Counted from the stretch's first letter, positions 7,446-15,450 are shown. The stretch is 24,311 nucleotides of DNA from WYZ-LMO2 sp040514265 (GCA_040514265.1 JBEVCD010000032.1:1-24311); one strand, 5' to 3'. Numbers and translations are program-made. Notes: a model not told the origin generated them from the letters alone.

Positions 7446-7455
7446 ACTTTTAACC
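7446..7455 (-). promoter_or_regulatory. Probable ccmEF promoter (TATA-like)
   Basis: The minus strand reads GGTTAAAAGT, an A/T-rich core about 25 bp before ATG 7425, as expected for an archaeal promoter producing a very short leader. It shares the roughly 100-bp divergent spacer with the dnaG promoter. Confidence 0.45.
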
Positions 7456-7465
7456 TTAACCCCAA

Positions 7466-7476
7466 ACTATTTATTC
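7466..7476 (+). promoter_or_regulatory. Probable dnaG promoter (TATA-like)
   Basis: The sequence ACTATTTATTC lies in the spacer between divergent ccmE and dnaG. Transcription starting about 25 bp downstream would give a leader of some 30 nt containing the strong GGAGGTG ribosome-binding site at 7518-7524. Confidence 0.45.
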
Positions 7477-7529
7477 GGGAGAAGACTATCAGAAGTGACA
7501 TGCATGACGATAATTCGGGAGGTGTCTCC

Positions 7530-8660
7530 ATGAAGATTGCTGACACTACCAAGTATCTCATTCACGCTGAGATAGTTGCCGACGGAGTCGTTGAGAGACC
7601 GGACGTCGTAGGAGCGATCTTTGGGCAAACTGAGGGACTGCTGGGGAACGACCTCGATCTTAGAGAGCTGCAGAAGATGGGCAGGATAGGAAGGATAGAG
7701 GTCAAGATAGAGAGCAAGGGTGGAAAGAGCTACGGAGAGATCAAGATACCGTCGAGCCTCGACAAAGTGGAGACTGCAATAATAGCGGCTGCACTCGAAA
7801 CGATAGAGAGGGTCGGACCGTGCTCTGCCAGAATAAGGGTTCAGAAGATCGAGGACGTCAGGGCGAGCAAGAGGAAGAAGATAGTCGAAAGGGCTATGGT
7901 AATACTCCGGGAGCTCTTCGAGGAGCCAGAGATCGAGTCGGAGAAGATAGTCGAAATCGTCAGACAGGCTATAAGGTCAGACGAGATCGTAGAGTACGGC
8001 GAGGAAAAACTGCCAGCGGGGCCGGCTGTAGATGAGAGCGACGCCATAATAGTAGTCGAGGGTCGAGCCGACGTCTTGAATCTGCTGAGGCACGGGATAA
8101 AGAACGTCATAGCGGTCGAGGGGACGAGCATTCCCAAGACGATAGTGGAGCTGAGCAAGAAAAAGACCGTGACGGCTTTCCTGGACGGCGATAGGGGAGG
8201 CGACCTTATACTCAAGGAGCTTCTGCAGGTTGCAGACATAGACTTCGTCGCGAGGGCTCCGGAGGGTAAGGGTGTCGAGGAGCTCACACTCAAGGAGATC
8301 CTCAAAGCTTTGAGGAACAAAGTTCCGGTAGAACAGCTACAGGTCAGGAAGGAGAACGAAAAGAGAAAGGGGGAGAACGTGCTGAAGGAGCACAAGGAGA
8401 GCGTCGAGGGCAGACTTCTGGCGAGGATACTCGACAGGAACTTCAACTTAATACGCGAGGTGCCGGTCAGAGACCTCGTAAAGACGCTGAAAACTAACAA
8501 CTTGCCGAAGGGGACGACGATAGTCTTCGACGGCGTGATAACGCAGAGGTTGATAGACCTAGCTGCGAAGAAAGAGGTCAGCTGCGTGGTGGGTTCGAGG
8601 TTGGGAAACGTCGTGAAGCAGCCGACGAGCGTGAGAGTCCTTACTTTCGACGAAGTCTGA
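7530..8660 (+). CDS. dnaG: Archaeal DnaG-like primase (TOPRIM)
   Basis: This 376-aa protein has the archaeal DnaG layout: a conserved N-terminal region (KYLIHAEIVADGVVERPDVVGAIFGQTEGLLG), a central TOPRIM domain at about 168-245, and a charged C-terminal part. The TOPRIM acidic residues are present: Glu177 in VVEGRADV and Asp219/Asp221 in FLDGDRGG. Archaeal DnaG is known both as a primase-type enzyme and as a component of the RNA-degrading exosome. The bacterial zinc-binding and helicase-binding domains are absent, as expected. The start is ATG 7530 because GGAGGTG lies 5 nt upstream; an in-frame ATG at 7500 has no such site. The 3' end overlaps convergent cmk by 20 bp. Confidence 0.95.
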   Translation: MKIADTTKYLIHAEIVADGVVERPDVVGAIFGQTEGLLGNDLDLRELQKMGRIGRIEVKIESKGGKSYGEIKIPSSLDKVETAIIAAALETIERVGPCSARIRVQKIEDVRASKRKKIVERAMVILRELFEEPEIESEKIVEIVRQAIRSDEIVEYGEEKLPAGPAVDESDAIIVVEGRADVLNLLRHGIKNVIAVEGTSIPKTIVELSKKKTVTAFLDGDRGGDLILKELLQVADIDFVARAPEGKGVEELTLKEILKALRNKVPVEQLQVRKENEKRKGENVLKEHKESVEGRLLARILDRNFNLIREVPVRDLVKTLKTNNLPKGTTIVFDGVITQRLIDLAAKKEVSCVVGSRLGNVVKQPTSVRVLTFDEV

Positions 8661-9174
8661 GTTCCAGAGCCCTCGCAACTATTTCCACTATTTCTTCCGG
8701 CTCGAACTTGGCGGAGTTTATCGCCAAATCGTAGATTCTCAAATCTTCCGGGTCTACGCCGTAGAACTTTCTGTACCTTTTCCTCTCGACTTCCTCCCTT
8801 CTCCTCGTCTCCTCCCTCGCCGCTTCCAGGCTCTTCTTTTCCCTCCTAGCTATCCTCTCGTACCTGACTTCCGCGTCGGCGTAAAGGTATACCCTGAGAT
8901 CCGCGTTTCTTACGAAGTATCCCGAAAGTCTACCCTCGACGACGATGTCGTCCTCCCTCTCGGCTATCTCCTTCTGAGTCTTGTCTATCAGTATGTCTAC
9001 CTCGGGGTTCTGCTCTGCGTACTTCCCGAACTCTTCAAGCGTCATCCCACGCTGCTCCGCAAGTTTCCTGAATATCTCGCCTGCAGAGACGAGTTTCAGG
9101 TTGAACCTCTCAGCCAGAAGCTTCGCCGCCGTCGTCGTCCCGCTCCCTGGAGGTCCGGAAATCGCCACCCTCAT
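8641..9174 (-). CDS. cmk: Cytidylate kinase (archaeal type)
   Basis: This 177-aa nucleoside monophosphate kinase converts CMP/dCMP to the diphosphates. The P-loop GPPGSGTT is at residues 7-14, followed by LVSAGEIFRKLAEQRG (NMP-binding region), VVEGRLSGYF, and an Arg-rich lid region (RIARREKKS, then ETRRREEVERKRYRKFYGVD). It is the last gene of the superoperon, the usual archaeal place after secY and the Oxa1-like gene. The start is ATG 9174, with GGGAG upstream. The ATGA overlap with the preceding stop suggests coupled translation. A longer in-frame reading to 9249 lies inside the upstream gene and lacks family similarity, so it was not used. The 3' end overlaps dnaG on the opposite strand. 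Confidence 0.93.
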   Translation of the reverse strand: MRVAISGPPGSGTTTAAKLLAERFNLKLVSAGEIFRKLAEQRGMTLEEFGKYAEQNPEVDILIDKTQKEIAEREDDIVVEGRLSGYFVRNADLRVYLYADAEVRYERIARREKKSLEAAREETRRREEVERKRYRKFYGVDPEDLRIYDLAINSAKFEPEEIVEIVARALELRLRRK

Positions 9175-9857
9175 ACTCCCACGCGGAAAACTCTTCGGAT
9201 TACTTGACCAACAGCTATCGAGCAGACGAGGTACCAGAAGAGCCACCACGGAAGAACAACAGTCTGAGCGACGTGTATTACACCCTCACTCCCGCCGAGG
9301 AAGCTGAAAGGAACCTTGACGAAAAAGATTTCGGGGCTCGACCTAACGACTTCGACGAAGCTCTCTGGAAGCTTTTCCGTGATGTTTCCGTACCTCGTTG
9401 TGCCGAAAATCAGCTCGTAACTAACGACAGCTCGCTCCCAGAGCCACGAAAATATAGGAAGCGTCACGAGCAGCGTGTAACCCATGGGTCTCATCTGCAT
9501 GCTCATGAGTTCGCCCTGGATCTCCTGAATCTCGTGCTTCATGCTTTCTAACCTTTCGAGCTTCGCCTTGTTCTGCTTCCTGACAGCGTCGATGTACTCC
9601 TTCTGGTACGCACTGAGCTTTTCCTGCAGCTCCCTGAGTCTTCTATAGTCCACCGTCAGCTTCTGGATCAGCGTCGAATACGTGCCCGTGATTATCGACA
9701 GAACGAAGACCGCAATATAAAAAGGGATGCCGGCGAGGGGGGAAAGGAAGGGGTCAGCCATCAAACCGAGAGAGAGTCTGAAATCTCGCGAAAAGATCAT
9801 TCCCAGCATCAGGATAATTCCGGCTACGATCGACGCTCTGTGGAGGGCGTCCTTCAT
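9171..9857 (-). CDS. Archaeal Oxa1-like membrane protein (DUF106/EMC3-TMCO1 family)
   Basis: This 228-aa protein has a hydrophobic N-terminal segment (about 8-21), a transmembrane helix at about 43-62, a charged coiled coil at about 68-118 (RRLRELQEKLSAYQKEYIDA), a helix at about 126-142 including RPMGYTLLVTLPIF, and a C-terminal helix at about 202-220. This topology is that of the archaeal DUF106 proteins, placed in the Oxa1/YidC/EMC3 insertase superfamily and shown to be ribosome-associated in at least one archaeon. Its place between secY and cmk fits a role in membrane protein insertion alongside the Sec pore. Its start overlaps the secY stop as ATGA, and its stop overlaps the cmk start in the same way. 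Confidence 0.9.
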   Translation of the reverse strand: MKDALHRASIVAGIILMLGMIFSRDFRLSLGLMADPFLSPLAGIPFYIAVFVLSIITGTYSTLIQKLTVDYRRLRELQEKLSAYQKEYIDAVRKQNKAKLERLESMKHEIQEIQGELMSMQMRPMGYTLLVTLPIFSWLWERAVVSYELIFGTTRYGNITEKLPESFVEVVRSSPEIFFVKVPFSFLGGSEGVIHVAQTVVLPWWLFWYLVCSIAVGQVIRRVFRVGV

Positions 9858-11335
9858 TCTTCCTCACCGAGCAGTCTTCTCAGCATCGGGTGCATCTCGG
9901 CTAGCTGCTCCCTCGTCAGCTCTTCGTAGAATCGGTACGCTATGCTGACGGCGAGTAGCAGACTAGTTCCGCCGACGCCGCCCACGGTTCCGAGCATGCT
10001 CGCTATCAGCGAGAGCAAGCCTATGAGCGCTCCTCCTATGACCGTAACCTTCGGTATGTACCTGTCGAGCAACCTCTCCAAGACGACGGGGTTCTTTCTG
10101 AATCCCGGAATCTGCATGCCGGACTTCGCTATCTGCGACGCAACGGTTCTGGCATCCATTCCGCTCGTTTCCACCCAGAAAACGGCGAATATTATTCCGC
10201 CGGCGATGAGTATGATCGCATCTACGAGGAGGTGGAGGAAGAGAGCCCAGTCCGGCACGGCTGCGAACGCTGCGCCGCGGCTCTTGAAAAGCGCCGGCAC
10301 CCAGTCGTGCGGACCTTTTATCGGCGAAAGAAAGAACATCAAGCCGCTCACCGGAGTGGTTCCTACGTACTCGCCGAAGATCGTTATTCCCCTGTTGTAG
10401 AGCATGGCTCCGAATCCGACGATGGTAGCCTGCAGGGCTCTGACGAATATCATCGGCAGGACGCTCGCGTAGATCAGCTTTATCGGAAACCTTCCCCTCG
10501 CCCCCCTCACGGCTGCGTGAGCTAGCGGGATCTCGACCCGCGTTCCTTCGAAGAAGACAACGAGCAGGATTATGACAGCCGTAGTGATGAGCGCGAGAAT
10601 TCCGCCTTCGACGAAGAGCATCAGCAGCCCGCTGCCGGTGAGGAGGTAATCTACCGGGTAGTTCGTGAAGAGGTAGTATAGCCTCGGGAAAATGCCCGCC
10701 GGCAGCACGGAACCGGGTGGGACTACCCAGTTGAACAGACCCGTCACCAAAGCCTGGGACACGCTCGCGAGTATGAAGAGACTGACTCCGCTTCCTATGC
10801 CCCACTTCGAGACGACCTCGTCCATGTAGACTATGAGGATACCGCCGATAAAGAGCTGGACGAAGATGAGGAAGGATATCACCAGCGGCGAAACTCCGAG
10901 CGTCGCAGCCAGCTTCTCGTCGGGTAGCAGGAATTGCCCGCCGAGCTGTGCTGCTGCTTCAACGGCTATCATCACTATGACCAGGAAGCGCTGGAACTCC
11001 TGGTATGCAGCTCTGTCATCGGGGTTCGTGAGGTCGAGCCTTATTATCCCCGCCCCAACGAGGAGCTGCAGAATTATCGAAGCCGTTACGATCGGTCCTA
11101 TACCGAGTGCGAGAATGGAGCCAGAAGCTCCGGCGAAAAGGGCGCGGTATGCTGCAAATATGTCGATCGACTTCGGGGACAAGCCGAAAACGGGAACGTT
11201 CGTTAGCATGAAGTAGAGTATTAGGATCGCTGTCGTCCAGGCGAACTTCTCACGGAAGTGGACGTGTCTCTTCGGTCTCTCTACGCTAGGAAGCCTTTCG
11301 AGGTAGGGTCGCAGGGAGCGGATCAGGGAGTCCAA
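9854..11335 (-). CDS. secY: Preprotein translocase subunit SecY
   Basis: This 493-aa protein is the pore subunit of the SecYE-beta translocon in the cytoplasmic membrane. It begins with the cytosolic segment RPKRHVHFREKFAWT, characteristic of archaeal SecY, and contains about ten transmembrane helices. Recognisable are the TM2 region (GASGSILALGIGPIVTASII), WGIGSGVSLFI, the cytosolic loop EIPLAHAAVRGARGRFPIKLIY, and SGMQIPGFRKN. The start is TTG 11335: GAGTGAT lies 5 nt upstream and overlaps the L15 stop, and the resulting N-terminus has the normal archaeal length. The gene lies between rpl15 and the Oxa1-like gene. Confidence 0.96.
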   Translation of the reverse strand: MDSLIRSLRPYLERLPSVERPKRHVHFREKFAWTTAILILYFMLTNVPVFGLSPKSIDIFAAYRALFAGASGSILALGIGPIVTASIILQLLVGAGIIRLDLTNPDDRAAYQEFQRFLVIVMIAVEAAAQLGGQFLLPDEKLAATLGVSPLVISFLIFVQLFIGGILIVYMDEVVSKWGIGSGVSLFILASVSQALVTGLFNWVVPPGSVLPAGIFPRLYYLFTNYPVDYLLTGSGLLMLFVEGGILALITTAVIILLVVFFEGTRVEIPLAHAAVRGARGRFPIKLIYASVLPMIFVRALQATIVGFGAMLYNRGITIFGEYVGTTPVSGLMFFLSPIKGPHDWVPALFKSRGAAFAAVPDWALFLHLLVDAIILIAGGIIFAVFWVETSGMDARTVASQIAKSGMQIPGFRKNPVVLERLLDRYIPKVTVIGGALIGLLSLIASMLGTVGGVGGTSLLLAVSIAYRFYEELTREQLAEMHPMLRRLLGEEE

Positions 11336-11341
11336 GGTCCA

Positions 11342-11872
11342 TCACTCCGTGATCACTCTGCCACCGGCCGCTTCGATCTTCTCCAGAGCTTTCGGCGTGG
11401 CTTCGAAAACCCTGACCTCCATCTTCTTCGACACGTTACCCGCTCCGAGCAACTTCGTGTAGCCCAGAGCTGTAAGGTCCACTTTATAGACATCGCCGTC
11501 CTTCTCAGCCAGCCCCAAGCTCACGAGTCGATCGATGATGGCGTCCAGATCCGAGACGTTGATGTCCGGTCTGGACTTGAGGTACCTGTATGTGTATTCG
11601 TCGAGCTTACCCTCCTTCTTCAACTCCTTGAGCGTCGCCTTGACGTTCATCTCGTTCCTGTACTTTTTCGTCACGCTCTTCGGTCTGCTGAAGCCGTGCT
11701 TTCCGAACTCGTAAAGACCGAGTTTTGCGAGTTTGATGAACCTGATGTACTTGTGCTTGTGGACTCCGGCGTTTCCTCTTCCTCCCCTGCAGCCGGCTCC
11801 GCGCCTGTTCTTGTGGTTACCCCAGCCGCACGTTCTTGAGCCCCTAATCTTCTTAACCTTCTTCTTGGGCAC
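11342..11872 (-). CDS. rpl15: Ribosomal protein L15 (uL15)
   Basis: This 176-aa large-subunit protein has the basic N-terminus KKVKKIRGSRTCGWG followed by the glycine-rich NRRGAGCRGGRGNAG extension that threads into rRNA. It has a globular C-terminal part ending EKIEAAGGRVITE. The length matches archaeal L15. The start is GTG 11872, with GGTGAT 5 nt upstream; that site contains the TGA stop of rpl30. The next gene is secY, the classical order. Confidence 0.96.
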   Translation of the reverse strand: MPKKKVKKIRGSRTCGWGNHKNRRGAGCRGGRGNAGVHKHKYIRFIKLAKLGLYEFGKHGFSRPKSVTKKYRNEMNVKATLKELKKEGKLDEYTYRYLKSRPDINVSDLDAIIDRLVSLGLAEKDGDVYKVDLTALGYTKLLGAGNVSKKMEVRVFEATPKALEKIEAAGGRVITE

Positions 11873-11878
11873 GTCCCA

Positions 11879-12340
11879 TCACCTCATCTTGTAGAGGAGC
11901 TTCGCTATATCCCTGCCGTGGTACCCTAAGCTCCCGCGCGGGTAGTGCCACTTTATGTTCTTAAGCCCGCCCCTCGGCGGGTGGAGGCGGAAGACCGGCT
12001 TGAGGTCCGGCAGGTCTTTCAGAGACGCTTTTCCCTCCACTACTGCTTTCGCGAACTCTTCTATGCTGTTGTAACCCGTCTTCTCCCTGACGTAATCGTC
12101 TGTCAGCCTTTTGTCTCCGACGAGTCTGCCTCTGTTTCTCAGAAGCATAGCGAGCGTTTCGGCATCTATTTCGCCGTACGCAACGTAGTCTTTGACCACC
12201 TGCAGCATCCCCCTGTAAGAGGGCGTGTCCGGCACGACGACGCAGTGGTAGCGCCTGTGCAGTCGGAGCATCTTCAGCGTGTCCTTGATCTTTCTGTGAA
12301 CTCCGACCGTTCCGCGAAGCCTAACGACCGCGTAGAGCAT
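11879..12340 (-). CDS. rpl30: Ribosomal protein L30 (uL30)
   Basis: This 153-aa protein is the long archaeal/eukaryotic form of uL30. It begins YAVVRLRGTVGVHRKIKDTL, continues through LHRRYHCVVVPDTPSYRGML, and ends with the C-terminal extension HPPRGGLKNIKWHYPRGSLG, typical of archaeal L30 and eukaryotic L7. Bacterial L30 is only about 60 aa. The start is ATG 12340, preceded by GGTGAT containing the S5 stop codon. Confidence 0.96.
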   Translation of the reverse strand: MLYAVVRLRGTVGVHRKIKDTLKMLRLHRRYHCVVVPDTPSYRGMLQVVKDYVAYGEIDAETLAMLLRNRGRLVGDKRLTDDYVREKTGYNSIEEFAKAVVEGKASLKDLPDLKPVFRLHPPRGGLKNIKWHYPRGSLGYHGRDIAKLLYKMR

Positions 12341-12344
12341 GAGA

Positions 12345-12935
12345 TCACCTCTTGATGTACACGGTCTTCTTCAGAGCTTCGAACGTTGCCCTCGCGAAGT
12401 TTATCGTCGTCCTCGTCTGCCCCCTCGTGAAGCTCCAGACGTCGTCAACGCCCGCAAGCTCTATCACGCGTTTGGCCACTTTTCCGGCTACGATCCCCAG
12501 ACCCTTCGGTCCGGGAATTAGCGTGACCTCTACGCTTCCGCAAGTGCCGGTGACCTTGAACGGTATCGAGTGCTCCGTCCCGCAACCGCACTCCCAAGAG
12601 CCGCAGCCGCGCTGAACCTTGAATATGTTGATCTTCGCATCGTTTATAGCCTTCTGTATAGCCGGAGCCACCTGCGAGGCTTTGCCAACTCCCACACCGA
12701 CGTAACCGTCCCTGTTGCCGACTACAGCCGTTACCCTGAACTTCGTCCTCCTGCCGCTGTCGGTCATGCGCTGAACCATCGAAATTTCAAGGACATCGTC
12801 TTCCAGATCGGGAAGCAATATGTCGACTATCTCGGGCTCCTTTAGCGGAAGCCCGCTCGCGAGTGCTTCGTCCATGGTCTTTATCTTGCCCTCAGCCACG
12901 AGCTTTCCAAGCCTGGTCCGCGGGACCCAGTCCAT
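12345..12935 (-). CDS. rps5: Ribosomal protein S5 (uS5)
   Basis: This 196-aa small-subunit protein, involved in decoding accuracy, carries the double-stranded-RNA-binding-like domain with GRRTKFRVTAVVGNRDGYVG and GKASQVAPAIQKAINDAK, and the C-terminal PGPKGLGIVAGKVAKRVIELAG region. A short N-terminal segment (DWVPRTRLGKLV) is typical for archaea. The start is ATG 12935; GGTGAG within the last codons of L18 serves as ribosome-binding site. Four clustered Cys in GCGSWECGCG are a feature of this copy. Confidence 0.96.
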   Translation of the reverse strand: MDWVPRTRLGKLVAEGKIKTMDEALASGLPLKEPEIVDILLPDLEDDVLEISMVQRMTDSGRRTKFRVTAVVGNRDGYVGVGVGKASQVAPAIQKAINDAKINIFKVQRGCGSWECGCGTEHSIPFKVTGTCGSVEVTLIPGPKGLGIVAGKVAKRVIELAGVDDVWSFTRGQTRTTINFARATFEALKKTVYIKR

Positions 12936-12937
12936 AC

Positions 12938-13498
12938 TTACTCACCCATTATCTTCGCCTTAACCTCTTCAACGTGATCGGGAAGCTCGGTCGGTTTCAG
13001 ACCCCTCCTCTCATACTCGCCGAAGAGTTCCGGTCTCATCTCGTAGTAAGCTGCGATGTGTTCTCCCCGTATGCGGGAATCGTCCGGCAGAACATCCTCA
13101 CTGTGCGGTATCTGCATGCCCGCCTCGACGGCTCCACGCAGAACGGCGAAGACCCTCGAACCCCTCGTCGGCGTGTGCAGACCTATGTCGAGTACAGCTT
13201 CCCTTATCCCTTTCTCTACAGCCCTCTTCCCGACGAGCAGTCCGGTGAGGTAAGCCGCTGGAGTGTTGTTGAGGTCTCCCTTCCATCCGTATTTCGTGAG
13301 CATGCTCGAATCCACGCCAACGAGTACACGGTCGCCGTCTGGATGATACTCAACAACCTGCGCAATCACGCGACGGTTCGTTATCCTCACTACTAGCCTG
13401 GGCTTCCTCGAAAGAAGGAGTTTTAACCTCTTCCTGTAGTTCGTCTTTCCTTCCCTCCTCCTCCTTGGCGGAACCTTGTAGCGCGGACCCCTCGCCAT
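12938..13498 (-). CDS. rpl18: Ribosomal protein L18 (uL18)
   Basis: This 186-aa 5S rRNA-binding protein starts with a basic tail (ARGPRYKVPPRRRREGKTNY). The core has RKPRLVVRITNRRVIAQVV, then AAYLTGLLVGKRA and a VLDIGLHTPTRGSRVFAVLRGA segment. The C-terminus is the archaeal extension RGEHIAAYYE...EEVKAKIMGE. The start is ATG 13498, 3 nt from GGTGAT, which contains the L19e stop. A longer in-frame reading to 13531 lies inside rpl19e and was not used. Confidence 0.96.
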   Translation of the reverse strand: MARGPRYKVPPRRRREGKTNYRKRLKLLLSRKPRLVVRITNRRVIAQVVEYHPDGDRVLVGVDSSMLTKYGWKGDLNNTPAAYLTGLLVGKRAVEKGIREAVLDIGLHTPTRGSRVFAVLRGAVEAGMQIPHSEDVLPDDSRIRGEHIAAYYEMRPELFGEYERRGLKPTELPDHVEEVKAKIMGE

Positions 13499-13502
13499 GC
13501 TA

Positions 13503-13943
13503 TCACCTCTTGAGCTGCTCGATGTACGCATTCAGGTGCGCCACGCTCCTGAACTCTCCGCCCTTGGCTTTACGGTAGAGAATTCTGTACGTTCTGCGGT
13601 CTATGACTCCGCTGTCCCTCAGCTCCCTCAGCCTCTTCCTCAGCGCTCTTATGCGCATCATCCAGAGCTCCTTCTTCGACATCCTAGCCGTCTTCTTCCC
13701 CTTCCTGCTCCCGTGACCTCTACCCCTTCCCTTCCTCTTTCGTAACCTCTTCTTGTTTATCCTCGCCCTGCAAACACCCTTTACGGGCTTCCTCTTTATG
13801 ACTCCTGCCTCTATGAGCTCCCTTATGTCTTCCTTCGTGGCGGCTGCCGCTATGTCTTCGAGAGCCGACGGGTCGAACCAGACCCTGTTCTGTCCGCACT
13901 TGAGTATTGAAGCTGCGAGCCTTCGCTGTAGGCGGAGATCCAT
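13503..13943 (-). CDS. rpl19e: Ribosomal protein L19e (eL19)
   Basis: This 146-aa protein is found only in archaea and eukaryotes. It begins DLRLQRRLAASILKCGQNRVWFDP. It then has EDIRELIEAGVIKRKP, a very basic stretch with RLRKRKGRGRGHGSRKGKK, and a helical C-terminal half (LWMMRIRALRKRLRELRDSG). It lies on the ribosome surface near the exit tunnel side. The start is ATG 13943, chosen because GGTGAT lies 4 nt upstream and contains the L32e TGA stop. Upstream in-frame ATG codons lack a suitable site. Confidence 0.96.
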   Translation of the reverse strand: MDLRLQRRLAASILKCGQNRVWFDPSALEDIAAAATKEDIRELIEAGVIKRKPVKGVCRARINKKRLRKRKGRGRGHGSRKGKKTARMSKKELWMMRIRALRKRLRELRDSGVIDRRTYRILYRKAKGGEFRSVAHLNAYIEQLKR

Positions 13944-13948
13944 AACCA

Positions 13949-14347
13949 TCACCTTGTCTTCGGATTGAGTATCTTGAACCCCATCTCCTCGGCTTTTGCC
14001 TCGATCTCCAACCTCTTCTTCATACCTACCGTCGAAGCCACGCGGATCGCGTGCCTCTTCGGGTCGAGAGCCTCAAGCTCCTTGACGTTGTGGACGAGGA
14101 CGTCCTCCAAACCGCAGGGATGCAGACCCCTCACGGCTTTCGGGGAGCCGAACCCGATCTTTACGAGTATCCTCCCCGACCACTTTCCGCCCTTCTGCAA
14201 CCTGAGCTTGTTGTCTATTCCCCTCGGTCTCCTCCAGCTCCACATCTTGTTTCGGAGCCTTATCTTCTTGTTCCACTCGTACCTCTTGAACTCGGGCTTC
14301 CTCTTCTTCTGCCTGATCTTTACCCTCATCAACCTCTCGACGCTCAT
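13949..14347 (-). CDS. rpl32e: Ribosomal protein L32e (eL32)
   Basis: This 132-aa protein belongs to the archaeal/eukaryotic L32e family. It has RVKIRQKKRKPEFKRYEWNK, then RLRNKMWSWRRPRGIDNKLR, GFGSPKAVRGLHPCG, and a C-terminal AIRVASTVGMKKRLEI segment. The start is ATG 14347 (MSVERLMRVK). GGTGAT 4 nt upstream includes the L6 stop. An apparent 36-residue longer reading up to 14455 runs through the end of L6 and is not family-like. Confidence 0.95.
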   Translation of the reverse strand: MSVERLMRVKIRQKKRKPEFKRYEWNKKIRLRNKMWSWRRPRGIDNKLRLQKGGKWSGRILVKIGFGSPKAVRGLHPCGLEDVLVHNVKELEALDPKRHAIRVASTVGMKKRLEIEAKAEEMGFKILNPKTR

Positions 14348-14352
14348 GAGCA

Positions 14353-14913
14353 TCACCACGGCTTCTTCACGATGTATATTCCGTCCTGAAAGACTCGCGG
14401 ATCCTTCCGCTTTATCTTCGTCGCCTGCTCTATGTTCGCAGCCGTTTGACCGCACTCCTCGATGTCCACTCCCCTCACGAAAACGTCCTGCCCTCTGACC
14501 TCAACCTTCGCCCTGCCGACTATCTTAGCCCTCCTCGGATACTTCTCGCCGAGGAAGTTCTCTATGATTACTTCATCGCCCTCGACGCGAACCTTTATCG
14601 GGAAGTGAGCGTAAACTATGCGGAGCTGATACTCGAAACCCTCCTTAACTCCCCTCAGAAGGTTCTCTATGTGCCCAGCAAACGTGCCGACCATGGCTTT
14701 AAGCCTCTTCTTCGGCACATCTGTATAGACACGCACAGCCTTGTCAATTTTTTCTATGTAAACGCCCCTGAACTTCAGGAACTTCTCGTTCTCGCCCAGC
14801 GGACCGGCTGCTTTAATTCTGTATCCGTTCACCGAGTCGCCCTCCACGCTTACCGTCACGCCCTCCGGTATCGGGACCAGTCTCTCCTCGTAGACCTCAG
14901 TAGACGTAAGCAA
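14353..14913 (-). CDS. rpl6: Ribosomal protein L6 (uL6), probable TTG start
   Basis: This protein of about 186 aa has two related alpha/beta domains: one with ERLVPIPEGVTVSVEGDSV, the second with PIKVRVEGDEVIIENFLGEK, followed by the RNA-contacting segment KVEVRGQDVFVRGVDIEECGQTAANIEQ. It binds 23S rRNA near the factor-binding centre. No ATG or GTG lies near the N-terminus. TTG 14913 is chosen because GGAGGTG is 6 nt upstream; TTG 14928 would overlap that site. The chosen start lies inside rps8, giving a 17-bp overlap. Confidence 0.94.
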   Translation of the reverse strand: MLTSTEVYEERLVPIPEGVTVSVEGDSVNGYRIKAAGPLGENEKFLKFRGVYIEKIDKAVRVYTDVPKKRLKAMVGTFAGHIENLLRGVKEGFEYQLRIVYAHFPIKVRVEGDEVIIENFLGEKYPRRAKIVGRAKVEVRGQDVFVRGVDIEECGQTAANIEQATKIKRKDPRVFQDGIYIVKKPW

Positions 14914-15286
14914 GGAGGACACCTCCAAGCCTTCTCTCTCTCGCCTCCTTCTGCGACATTACACCCTTGCTAGTCGAGACTATCAGTATTCCGAAGTCCC
15001 TCGCGGGCAGGTACCTCTTCTCGAATTTCTCGTATTCTGTGACCTTCACGGGGAAGCGCGGCTTTATGGCTCCGCAGTTGTTTATCCTCCCGCTGAGCTC
15101 TACGACGAACTTGCCTCCCCTGTGGTCGTCCACGTACTCAAATCCCTTTATGTAGCCGTAGTCTTTCATGACCTTGAGGACGTTGCCTATAAGTTTCGAA
15201 GCGGGTTTTATCTCGCAGCTCTTCTTGCCGACCATCTCGGCGTTTTTGATCGTTATCATCGCGTTGCTGAGGGTGTCGACACTCAT
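14897..15286 (-). CDS. rps8: Ribosomal protein S8 (uS8)
   Basis: This 129-aa protein binds the central domain of 16S rRNA. The N-terminal domain has LSNAMITIKNAEMVGKKSCE and LIGNVLKVMKDYGYIKGFEY. The C-terminal domain has PARDFGILIVSTSKGVMS and ends GGVLLAYVY. The start is ATG 15286, with GGTGAT 4 nt upstream containing the S14 stop. The stop codon overlaps the start of L6. Confidence 0.96.
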   Translation of the reverse strand: MSVDTLSNAMITIKNAEMVGKKSCEIKPASKLIGNVLKVMKDYGYIKGFEYVDDHRGGKFVVELSGRINNCGAIKPRFPVKVTEYEKFEKRYLPARDFGILIVSTSKGVMSQKEARERRLGGVLLAYVY

Positions 15287-15291
15287 AACTA

Positions 15292-15450
15292 TCACCAGTA
15301 CTTCTTGAATCCGAGCTCGGGGGCGACTTCCCTAAAGCAGTGCCTGCAGAGGTACAGCCCGTAGAGTCTGATCAGACCCCTCTTCCTTCCGCACCTCCGG
15401 CACTCGTTCGCCCCCCTACCGAACACCTTGTTCTTCGGCTTGCTCGCCAT
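15292..15450 (-). CDS. rps14: Ribosomal protein S14 (uS14), zinc-binding type
   Basis: This 52-aa protein is the short zinc-ribbon form, with Cys17, Cys20, Cys35 and Cys38 in ECRRCGR and LCRHCFR, and the conserved C-terminus ELGFKKYW. It binds the head of the small subunit. The start is ATG 15450 (MASKPKNK): GGAGGTGG lies 4 nt upstream, and the ATG shares one base with the L5 stop (TGATG). A longer in-frame reading to 15483 lies inside L5. Confidence 0.95.
   Translation of the reverse strand: MASKPKNKVFGRGANECRRCGRKRGLIRLYGLYLCRHCFREVAPELGFKKYW

Noticed and set aside
7426..7529. Replication origin next to dnaG
   Set aside because: The spacer is only about 100 bp, has no ORB-like repeats, and no orc1/cdc6 gene is adjacent; it is sufficiently explained as a divergent promoter region.
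9963..10805. 280-codon open frame on the minus strand within secY
   Set aside because: It is an alternative frame of secY with an Arg/His/Ser-rich, low-complexity product and no family features.
13949..14455. N-terminally extended form of L32e (and similar extensions of S17, L18, S14 and cytidylate kinase)
   Set aside because: The extra residues are translations of the preceding gene's end in another frame, do not look like the families, and good ribosome-binding sites mark the shorter starts.
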